Shown: in pieces, positions 8,231-14,962 of the stretch
Position numbering within the stretch: position 1 is the first letter of the stretch
Layout of the letters: every line of letters begins with the position of its first letter
NCBI RefSeq assembly: GCF_030254645.1
Contig: NZ_CP116346.1
Span: forward strand, 1,902,001-1,966,000
Origin: Paucibacter sediminis
GTDB taxonomy: Bacteria > Pseudomonadota > Gammaproteobacteria > Burkholderiales > Burkholderiaceae_C
Direction: 5' to 3'
DNA: 64,000 nt
Made by a program: the position numbers and the translations under genes
Notes under the pieces: generated by a model
Databases searched by the model: none
Seen by the model: only the letters and a program-made list of their open reading frames with translations
What the model was told of the DNA's origin: nothing

Positions 8231-8836
8231 ATGCCGTTTGACCTGCCCGAGCTGCTCGGTCCCTTTCTGCTGCCCCTGCTGATCGCGATCCCGCTGGCCA
8301 TCGTGGTCATCATCATCAGCACGCGCCGCGGCGACGATGTGGACGAGCCGCGCCGCCGCGAGCCCCCGCCGCCGCGCCCGCCCGCGCGCGCGCCGGTGGC
8401 CATGCCCGAGCCCGTACCCGCGCCGCCGCCAGCCGCCGCGCCGGCCGGTCCGGTGCGCGTGCTGCTGGTGGACGACTCGGCGGTGGTGCGCGCCAAGCTC
8501 GGCAAGCTGCTGCAGGGCGCCGGCTACGAGGTGCTGGCGGCGCGTGATGGCGTCGAGGCCCTGGAGCTGCTGGGCCAACAGCATGTGCATGTGCTCATCA
8601 CCGACCTCGAGATGCCCAACAAGGATGGCTTCGAGCTGATCGCCGATGTGCAGGGCAGCCTGGAGACCGAGGACCTGCCCATCATCGCCATCACCGGCCA
8701 TGAGGAGCTGCAGGGCCGCGTGACCCAGGTGCAGGGTCTGTACGGCATCTTCAAGAAGCCCTGGCACGACCGCGAGCTGCTCAAGCGCGTCGAGACCCTG
8801 ACGCATTTGCGCAAGCCGCCGGCCTTGCCGGCCTGA
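8231..8836 (+). CDS. Membrane-anchored stand-alone response-regulator receiver domain
   Basis: 201 residues, preceded by AGGAG. One hydrophobic helix at about 10-30 is followed by a Pro/Ala-rich linker (39-73) and a complete receiver domain (75-195). The receiver has the acidic pair Asp81/Asp82, phospho-acceptor Asp125 (LITDLEMP), Thr155 and Lys176 before Pro177, so it should be phosphorylatable. There is no DNA-binding or enzymatic output domain. No histidine kinase is adjacent. It may act as a phosphate sink or as a CheY-like docking protein held at the inner membrane (inference). Confidence 0.85.
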   Translation: MPFDLPELLGPFLLPLLIAIPLAIVVIIISTRRGDDVDEPRRREPPPPRPPARAPVAMPEPVPAPPPAAAPAGPVRVLLVDDSAVVRAKLGKLLQGAGYEVLAARDGVEALELLGQQHVHVLITDLEMPNKDGFELIADVQGSLETEDLPIIAITGHEELQGRVTQVQGLYGIFKKPWHDRELLKRVETLTHLRKPPALPA

Positions 8837-8902
8837 AGCAGCCCCGGGGGCCACGGGGGTCCCCCCGATGGCGGCGCGCGGCGCCTGTGCTGCAATCGGC
8901 GC

Positions 8903-11305
8903 ATGCGATCAAGACTCCTCAAGATAGCGGCCATCCTGCTGGCCCTGGTGGCGGCGCTCGCCGGTGTGCTGGGCTGGCATCTGGGCGGCAAGCAGCCGCA
9001 GCGCAGCGGCACGCTCGAACTCAGCGGCCTGCAGGCGCCGGTGCAGGTGCGCTGGGATGAGGTCGGCGTGCCGCATATCAGCGCCGCCAACGAGCCCGAC
9101 CTCTACCGCAGCCTGGGCTATCTGCATGCGCAGGACCGACTGTTCCAGATGGAGATGGTGCGGCGCCTGGCGCGCGGCGAGCTGGCCGAGATCCTGGGCC
9201 CCAAGCTGGTCGAGACCGACCGGCTGTTCCGCACCCTGGGCATACGCGCCCATGCCGATGCCTATGCGGCGCGCGTGCAGGCCGCCCCGCCGACCCCGGC
9301 CATGCGCGCGCTGCAGGCCTATCTGGAGGGCGTCAACCAGTACCAGGCGACGCGCCCGGCACCGCTGGAGTTCGAGATCCTGGGCATCCCCAAGCGGCCC
9401 TTCACGATGGCCGACACCGTCAGCGTGGCCGGCTATCTGGCCTACAGCTTTGCCGCGGCATTCCGAACGGAGCCTGCGCTCACTTATGTGCGCGACCAGC
9501 TGGGCCCCGACTACCTCAAGGTGTTCGAGCTGGACTGGCGGCCTGAGGGGGCGGTGCGCACGGCCCTGGGGCTGAAGGGCGGCGACTGGCAAGACCTGAC
9601 CCGCCTGGCACTCAACAGCCAGCGGGCGCTGGAACTGGCGGGCGTGCCGCAGTTCGAGGGCAGCAATGCCTGGGCCCTCAGCGGCAGCCGCACGCGCAGC
9701 GGCAAGCCCTTGCTGGCGGGTGACCCCCACATCGCCTTCTCGGTGCCCGCGGTGTGGTGGGAGGCGCATCTGCAGGCGCCCGGCTTCGAGCTCTATGGCC
9801 ACCACCAGGCGCTCAACCCGATGGCGCTGCTGGGCCACAACCGCCAGTTCGGCTGGAGCCTGACGATGTTCCAGAACGATGATCTGGACCTGATCGTCGA
9901 GAAGCCCAACCCGGACAAGCCCGGGGAGGTCTGGTTCCAGGGCCGCTGGGTGGCGCTGCAGGAGCGCGAGGAGATCATCACGGTGAAGGGCGCGGCGCCG
10001 GTCACGCTCAAGCTGCGCCGCTCGCCGCATGGCCCGATCGTCAACGACGCCGTGCCCGGAGCCACGGGCAGCCGCCCGGTGGCGATGTGGTGGGCCTTTC
10101 TGGAAACCGAGAACCCGGTGCTGGAGGCCTTCTACGCGCTCAACCGCGCCAACAGCCTGGGCCGCGCGCGCGCCGCCGCCAGCCAGATCCATGCGCCGGG
10201 GCTGAACGTGGTGTGGGCGAATGCCGACGGCGACATCGGCTGGTGGGCCGCGGCCCGCCTGCCCAAGCGGCCGGCCGGCGTGAACCCCAGCTTCATGCTG
10301 GACGGCGCCAGCGCCGAGTCCGACAAGCTCGGCTTCGAGGACTTCAGCGCCAATCCGCAGGAGGAGAACCCGGCGCGCGGCTATGTGGTCTCGGCCAATC
10401 ACCAGCCGGCCGGCGCTCTGCAGGTGCCCGGCTATTACAACCTCTGGGACCGCGCCCAGCGCCTGGACGAGCAGCTGCGCCCGGAGGGCCAGAGCTGGGA
10501 CATGGCGCGCGCCCAGGCCCTGCAGCTGGACGTGCAGAGCGGCTTTGCGCAGCGCCTGCTGCAGCCGCTGCTGCCGGCGTTGCGCGCGGCCGCCGCCGGC
10601 AACGAGCAGGAGCGTGCGCTGGTGGAGCGCCTGGCGGCCTGGCCCGGCCGCCATGAACTGGGGCTCAACGAGCCGGTGCTGTTCCACCAGTTCCTCTACG
10701 AGCTGACGCGCGAGGCCATGGCCGACGAGATGGGCGAGGCCATGTTCGACAACCTGCGCCGCACGCGCGCGCTCGACCATGCCTTGCCGCGCCTGGCCGC
10801 CGATGCCGCCTCGCCCTGGTGGGACAAGCGCGGCACGCCGGCGGTCGAGACGCGCGAGCAGATCGTGGCGCTGGCCTGGAAGGCGGCCATCGCGCATCTG
10901 CGCCAGACCCTGGGCGCCGACCCCGCCAGCTGGACCTGGGGGCGTGCCCATACCCTCACCCATGGCCATCCGCTCGGCCTGCAGAAGCCGCTGGACCGCA
11001 TCTTCAACGTCGGCCCGCTGCCGGCCCCCGGCGGCCACGAGCTGCCCAACAATATGGCGCAGCGCCTCGGCCCGGCCCCCTGGGCGGTGGTGTATGGGCC
11101 CTCGACGCGGCGCGTCATCGACTTCGCGCGTGCCGGCGAGGCGGTCGGCAGCAACCCGGTGGGGCAGAGCGGCGTGTGGGGCGATCGCCATTACGAGGAC
11201 CAGGCGCGCTCGCATGTGCAGGGCGGCTACCGGCTGCAAGTGCTCAACGAACCCGATGTGCTGGCCCATACTCGCAGTACCTTGACGCTCAAGCCGGTGG
11301 ACTAG
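8903..11305 (+). CDS. Penicillin acylase family protein (Ntn hydrolase)
   Basis: 800 residues, typical of the family. An N-terminal hydrophobic segment (ILLALVAALAGVLGW) serves as signal or anchor. The mature beta chain should start at Ser254 in FEGSNAWALSG, the autocatalytic cleavage site and N-terminal nucleophile. Other family blocks are LLAGDPHIAFSVPAVWWEAHL, NPMALLGHNRQFGWSLT and QNDDLDL. Homologues cleave beta-lactam side chains, acyl-homoserine lactones or other N-acyl amides in the periplasm; the substrate cannot be told from sequence. Its TAG stop (11303-11305) is formed in part by the inverted-repeat element that follows. Confidence 0.92.
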   Translation: MRSRLLKIAAILLALVAALAGVLGWHLGGKQPQRSGTLELSGLQAPVQVRWDEVGVPHISAANEPDLYRSLGYLHAQDRLFQMEMVRRLARGELAEILGPKLVETDRLFRTLGIRAHADAYAARVQAAPPTPAMRALQAYLEGVNQYQATRPAPLEFEILGIPKRPFTMADTVSVAGYLAYSFAAAFRTEPALTYVRDQLGPDYLKVFELDWRPEGAVRTALGLKGGDWQDLTRLALNSQRALELAGVPQFEGSNAWALSGSRTRSGKPLLAGDPHIAFSVPAVWWEAHLQAPGFELYGHHQALNPMALLGHNRQFGWSLTMFQNDDLDLIVEKPNPDKPGEVWFQGRWVALQEREEIITVKGAAPVTLKLRRSPHGPIVNDAVPGATGSRPVAMWWAFLETENPVLEAFYALNRANSLGRARAAASQIHAPGLNVVWANADGDIGWWAAARLPKRPAGVNPSFMLDGASAESDKLGFEDFSANPQEENPARGYVVSANHQPAGALQVPGYYNLWDRAQRLDEQLRPEGQSWDMARAQALQLDVQSGFAQRLLQPLLPALRAAAAGNEQERALVERLAAWPGRHELGLNEPVLFHQFLYELTREAMADEMGEAMFDNLRRTRALDHALPRLAADAASPWWDKRGTPAVETREQIVALAWKAAIAHLRQTLGADPASWTWGRAHTLTHGHPLGLQKPLDRIFNVGPLPAPGGHELPNNMAQRLGPAPWAVVYGPSTRRVIDFARAGEAVGSNPVGQSGVWGDRHYEDQARSHVQGGYRLQVLNEPDVLAHTRSTLTLKPVD

Positions 11306-11325
11306 GGCCTGTTAACACTACGTTT
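11305..11325 (+). repeat. Left terminal inverted repeat of the element
   Basis: 21 bp, beginning GGGCCTGTTAACAC and ending CGTTT, identical in reverse complement to 11550-11570. Its first base completes the TAG stop of the acylase. Confidence 0.85.
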
Positions 11326-11549
11326 ACCCGATGCGTTGCCACCAGAAAATCCGTGAACTAGGCGCAAACCGAAGCCGGGGTGACTCCCCCGGCGAGGCTT
11401 TGCAACGACGTGCACGGCTTTTCTGGTGGCAACCCGAAGGGAACGGGGCTGGCAGGGCCCATCTCGTCGTTGAACTCCTCGCCCAGGCAGCCAGCCTGGG
11501 CTTCGTCGTCCGCCTAGACCTGGGCCCTGCCGGCCCCGTTCGCACGGGC

Positions 11550-11570
11550 AAACGTAGTGTTAACAGGCCC
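11550..11570 (-). repeat. Right terminal inverted repeat of the element
   Basis: Exact reverse complement of 11305-11325. The flanking TA at 11571-11572 is followed immediately by the ATG of the cytochrome gene. Confidence 0.85.
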
Positions 11571-11572
11571 TA

Positions 11573-12379
11573 ATGGACATGTCGTTGCGGATCGGTATCG
11601 CCCTGCTGCTGAGCTTGCTGCTGCCCGTCAGCCAGGCCCTGGAGCTGCCCGAGCCCGGCGCGCTGCAGGCCAGGCTGGGCCGGGACGTGCAGGCGGTGCA
11701 GGTGATCGAGCCGCATCTGAGCGTGGCCGGCCAGCAGCTCAGGGTGCGCTACCTGGGGTACCCGGCGCCGCTGGTGTTCGAGCGCCTGCTGGGCGCCGAC
11801 TGGCAGCGGCCGGGGCGCGAGATCGAGCTGCGCGCGCTGGACGGCTTTGTCTCGCGCGTGCCGGTGGAGCGCTTTGCCAAGTACCAGGCCTGGCTGGTGC
11901 AGGCGCGCGCCGATGGCGCCGCCTTCATGGTCGACAACCATGCCCAGCATGAGAAGCAGGTGCCGCTGGGACCCTACTACCTGGTGTGGGACAACATCGC
12001 CGCGCCCGAGCTGGTGGCCGAGGGCGGCGCGGTCTGGCCCTATCAGGTGGCCAGCATTGCGCTCAAGCCCGGCAGCCGCGAGGCCCTGCTGCCGGCGGGG
12101 CTGGGCTCGGGGTTTGCCGAGCATGCGGATCTGGCGCAGAAATACTGCCTCAGCTGCCACCAGGTGAACGGTTATGGCGGCGAGAAGATGCCGCTGAACC
12201 TGGCGGTACGCGCCAAGCTGCTGGACTTGCGTACCTGGCGTACCTGGCTGCTGAATCCCCAGACGCTCAAGCCCGGCACCGCCATGCCGCCCCTGCCCGA
12301 CACCCTGCCCGCGGCCGAGCGCGAGGCCATCGTGGCCAAGCTGCACCGCTATCTGCGCGCCGTGCCGGTGCTGCCGTAA
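11573..12379 (+). CDS. Periplasmic c-type cytochrome with an N-terminal molybdopterin-oxidoreductase-like domain
   Basis: 268 residues from ATG 11573 (ATG 11579 is an alternative). A signal peptide (IGIALLLSLLLPVSQALE) is followed by a domain of about 150 residues (YLGYPAPLVFERLLGADW, ELRALDGFVSRVPVERF) resembling the cofactor-less cores of molybdopterin-binding oxidoreductases. The C-terminus is a monohaem cytochrome: haem motif C192-LS-C195-H196, with Met238 in GTAMPPL as the likely axial ligand. It is expected to carry electrons in the periplasm. No good ribosome site is visible because the inverted-repeat element abuts the start. The kinase gene starts 18 bp downstream. Confidence 0.8.
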   Translation: MDMSLRIGIALLLSLLLPVSQALELPEPGALQARLGRDVQAVQVIEPHLSVAGQQLRVRYLGYPAPLVFERLLGADWQRPGREIELRALDGFVSRVPVERFAKYQAWLVQARADGAAFMVDNHAQHEKQVPLGPYYLVWDNIAAPELVAEGGAVWPYQVASIALKPGSREALLPAGLGSGFAEHADLAQKYCLSCHQVNGYGGEKMPLNLAVRAKLLDLRTWRTWLLNPQTLKPGTAMPPLPDTLPAAEREAIVAKLHRYLRAVPVLP

Positions 12380-12397
12380 GAGGCCGAGACAAGCGCC

Positions 12398-14020
12398 ATG
12401 GACCAGCCCGCCGACGACGAGCCGATCGACCGCGTGCTGCTGCCGCCGCAGCTGGACGAGTCGAACGCGCTGCCGGCCGGCACGCGCTTTGCGGAGCTGG
12501 AGATCATCAGCACGCTGGGCGTGGGCGGCTTCGGCATCGTCTACCTGGCGCAGGACCATGCGCTGCAGCGCCGCGTGGCGATCAAGGAATACATGCCGGC
12601 GCAGCTGGTGCGGCGCGCCAGCGGCAGCCTGGTGACGGTGCGCGCCGGCGTGCTGCGCGAGACCTTCGAGCTGGGGCGGCGCAGCTTCGTCAACGAGGCG
12701 CGGCTGCTGGCGCGCTTCGACCACCCGGCCCTGCTGAAGGTCTACCGCTTCTGGGAAGCGAACGGCACGGCCTATATGGTGATGCCCTATCTGCAGGGCC
12801 AGACGCTCAAGCAGGCGCGGCTGGCGATGGCGCAGCGCCCCGACGAGGACTGGCTGCGCCGCGTGCTGCTCACCCTGCTGGATGGCCTGGCGTTGCTGCA
12901 TGCCGAGGCCATCGTGCACCGCGACATCTCGCCCGACAACATCCTGCTGCCCGAGGGTGGCGGCGATCCCATCCTGTTGGACTTCGGCGCGGCGCGCCAG
13001 GCCATCGAGGATCGCAGCCAGCACATGACGGCCATCCTCAAGCCCAGCTTCGCGCCGATCGAGCAATACGCCGAGGCCACCGGCCTGCGCCAGGGCCCCT
13101 GGACCGATCTCTACGCGCTCGGCGCGGTGATGCATTACCTGCTGCTGGGCCATACCCCGCCGCCCGCCACCGCGCGCGCCATGGTGGACGAATACCTGCC
13201 GCTCTCCGGCGCCGGCCTGCTGGGCTATTCAATGCCCTTGCTGCTGTGCCTGGACTGGATGTTGCGCGTCCATCCGCAGGAGCGCCCGCAGTCGGTGGCC
13301 GAGCTGCGCGCCGCGCTGGCGGGCGAACGCGCCGCACCGCTGCCGCCACAGCCCACCGCGCCGGCGGTGCACCAGGGCCTGTCGGCGCGTGGCACTGGCT
13401 ACGAGCCTACCCAACAGCTGCCGGCACCGCCGCCGTCGCCCCCGCCCGATCTGCTGCTGGAGGCCGAGCCCGCGCCCGTACCGCCACCCGCGGCGCCATC
13501 GCCCGCCTTGCCGCCAGCGCCGCTGCCCGAACCACGCCAGGCCGAGCCCGTGCCCGTGCCCGAGCCCGCGCCGGCCGGCATGGCCAGGCGCTTGGGTCTG
13601 ACGCTGCTGCTGGCGGGCCTGGCTGCGACGGCCGGCTGGATGTGGCTGCCTAGGGGGGCAACGCCACCACCGGCTGCGGTGCCGGCATCCGCGGCAGGCG
13701 CCAGCGCCGTGCCCGCCGTGATCACCGAGGCGCGCGACGAGGCCGGCGTGCCGGTGCGCACCGGCACGCCGTTGGCGGCCAGCCAGGCCAGGCCGCGTCC
13801 GCCGGCGCGTGCCAACGCGGCCTCGGCGGTCGCACCGCCACCCCAAGCGGCCAGCCGCACCGAATCGGCTGCCGGTCCGCGCGAGGCCTGCGGCAGCCGT
13901 AGCTTCCTGGCGCTGGCCTATTGCATCGACCGCGAATGCGAGAAGCCGGTATTCCAGCAGCACCCGGAATGCCTGCGCCTGCGCGAGCTGCGCGAAAACC
14001 GGCAGCGCAACCGCCAGTAA
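12398..14020 (+). CDS. Serine/threonine protein kinase with transmembrane segment and Cys-containing tail
   Basis: 540 residues. The kinase core spans about 31-310: glycine loop GVGGFG (41-46), Lys63 in VAIKEYMP, HRD 174-176 in HRDISPDN with Asn181, and DFG 195-197. A Pro-rich linker (roughly 320-395) leads to one membrane helix (about 399-416) and a periplasmic tail with four cysteines in its last 60 residues (ACGSRSFLALAYC, RECEKP, HPECLRL). This layout is that of Hanks-type bacterial kinases with an extracytoplasmic sensor, although the tail is short. It is coupled to the c-type cytochrome gene upstream. Kinase activity looks intact; its targets are unknown. Confidence 0.9.
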   Translation: MDQPADDEPIDRVLLPPQLDESNALPAGTRFAELEIISTLGVGGFGIVYLAQDHALQRRVAIKEYMPAQLVRRASGSLVTVRAGVLRETFELGRRSFVNEARLLARFDHPALLKVYRFWEANGTAYMVMPYLQGQTLKQARLAMAQRPDEDWLRRVLLTLLDGLALLHAEAIVHRDISPDNILLPEGGGDPILLDFGAARQAIEDRSQHMTAILKPSFAPIEQYAEATGLRQGPWTDLYALGAVMHYLLLGHTPPPATARAMVDEYLPLSGAGLLGYSMPLLLCLDWMLRVHPQERPQSVAELRAALAGERAAPLPPQPTAPAVHQGLSARGTGYEPTQQLPAPPPSPPPDLLLEAEPAPVPPPAAPSPALPPAPLPEPRQAEPVPVPEPAPAGMARRLGLTLLLAGLAATAGWMWLPRGATPPPAAVPASAAGASAVPAVITEARDEAGVPVRTGTPLAASQARPRPPARANAASAVAPPPQAASRTESAAGPREACGSRSFLALAYCIDRECEKPVFQQHPECLRLRELRENRQRNRQ

Positions 14021-14036
14021 GGTGGGGGGGAAGGGC

Positions 14037-14525
14037 TCAGGGCCGCACGGCCGTGACCTCGATCTCCACCAGCCAGCCCGGCAGCACCAGCCCGGCCACC
14101 TGCATCACCGAGCGCGCCGGCAGGCGCGGCTGTGCGGCGCTGCCGAAATGCTCGCGGTAGGCGCTCATGAAGCCGTCGAAATCCATCTTGCCGCCCTTGG
14201 CCGGGTCGCCCACCAGAAACACCTGCATCTTCACCACGTCGCCCATGGTGAGCCCCAGGCTCTTGAGGCTGCGCTCGATGCCGGCCAGCGTGCCGGCGGT
14301 CTGGGTGCGGGTGTCGCCATAGGCGGCCAGGCTGCCGCGCTCGGCCTTCTCGTCCACCACCGGCGGCACCGCGCCGCTCAGATAGACCAGGGTCTTGCCG
14401 GCCGGCACCTCCACCGCACTGGCGATCGGGAAGCTGGAGCCGGGCGGGCGGTGGCGCAGCACCTCGTCAGCGTGGCCGAGGCTGCAGCAGCCCAGTAGCA
14501 GGGCCAGGGTGGCGATGGTCTTCAT
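14037..14525 (-). CDS. RidA family protein with signal peptide (exported imine deaminase candidate)
   Basis: 162 residues. The N-terminus is a clear signal peptide (TIATLALLLGCCSLGHAD), unlike the cytosolic RidA proteins. The rest is a YjgF/YER057c/UK114 fold: LVYLSGAVPP, TRTQTAGTLAGIERSLKSLG, VVKMQVFLVGD, and PARSVMQVAGL with Arg138 at the position of the carboxylate-binding Arg of RidA, followed by Glu154. RidA enzymes hydrolyse reactive imines/enamines to ketones plus ammonia. It is the last gene of the amine-oxidoreductase operon and starts in the ATGA overlap with the cytochrome stop. Confidence 0.88.
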   Translation of the reverse strand: MKTIATLALLLGCCSLGHADEVLRHRPPGSSFPIASAVEVPAGKTLVYLSGAVPPVVDEKAERGSLAAYGDTRTQTAGTLAGIERSLKSLGLTMGDVVKMQVFLVGDPAKGGKMDFDGFMSAYREHFGSAAQPRLPARSVMQVAGLVLPGWLVEIEVTAVRP

Positions 14526-14962
14526 GGGGCTTGGCTCCTCTGCTCTTGCTGGATGGCGGCGCGCATGGTGGCCACCTCGTCGTTGGTGATGGCGACGGCG
14601 GACTGGCCGGGCGGGCCGAAGCGCCGCAGCACCTCGTTGGCCACCGCGCCGACCTGGCCATCGTCGAGCACGCTGCCAAAAGCCGGCATGGCCTTGCCGC
14701 CCTTCAGGATCATGCGCAGCAGATAGGGCGTGGCGGCCAGGCGTGCATTGCCCGCCAGCGCCGGGTAGGCGGCCGCGCCACGGGCGCCGCGGCCGTCGGG
14801 CATGTGGCAGCCGGCGCAGATCGCGGCATAGAGGGCCGGGCCGGTGCGCTGGTCGAAGCCCCAGCCGGCCGAGAAGCGTGGCTCATCCAGCGCCAGCGCG
14901 GGCAGGGCGGGCAGGGCGACGAGGCCGAGCAGCAGCAGCGCCCATCTCATGTGCCGGCTCAT
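14522..14962 (-). CDS. Small periplasmic cytochrome c
   Basis: 146 residues from ATG 14962. A signal peptide (LLLLGLVALPALPALA) precedes a single class-I haem c domain: C49-AG-C52-H53, and Met92 in GGKAMPAFG as the sixth ligand. Both ends overlap neighbours by 4 bp, so it is translationally coupled to the flavin amine oxidoreductase upstream and to RidA downstream. The context says it is the electron acceptor of the flavoenzyme, as reported for nicotine- and pseudooxynicotine-type amine dehydrogenases with a dedicated cytochrome c (family analogy, inferred here). Confidence 0.9.
   Translation of the reverse strand: MSRHMRWALLLLGLVALPALPALALDEPRFSAGWGFDQRTGPALYAAICAGCHMPDGRGARGAAAYPALAGNARLAATPYLLRMILKGGKAMPAFGSVLDDGQVGAVANEVLRRFGPPGQSAVAITNDEVATMRAAIQQEQRSQAP

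Larger units (their letters stand above)
11303..11572. mobile_element. 266-bp palindromic MITE-like element flanked by TA
   Basis: The whole gap between the acylase and the cytochrome gene is one structured element. Its termini are perfect inverted repeats (11305-11325 and 11550-11570), each bordered by TA (11303-11304, 11571-11572). Inside are two long hairpin arms. Arm 1 pairs 11335-11355 with 11413-11433 and has an inner GC stem near 11374-11393. Arm 2 pairs 11441-11461 with 11521-11541 and has an inner 8-bp stem (11481-11488 with 11494-11501). There is no transposase and no convincing coding sequence. A TA target duplication is the habit of IS630/Tc1-mariner-type elements, so it may be a non-autonomous derivative (inference). 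Confidence 0.75.

Noticed and set aside
11324-11573. Small open frames on both strands inside the palindromic element
   Set aside because: They exist because the element is a GC-rich palindrome. They have no ribosome site and no recognisable domain, and the frame breaks the symmetry that defines the element.
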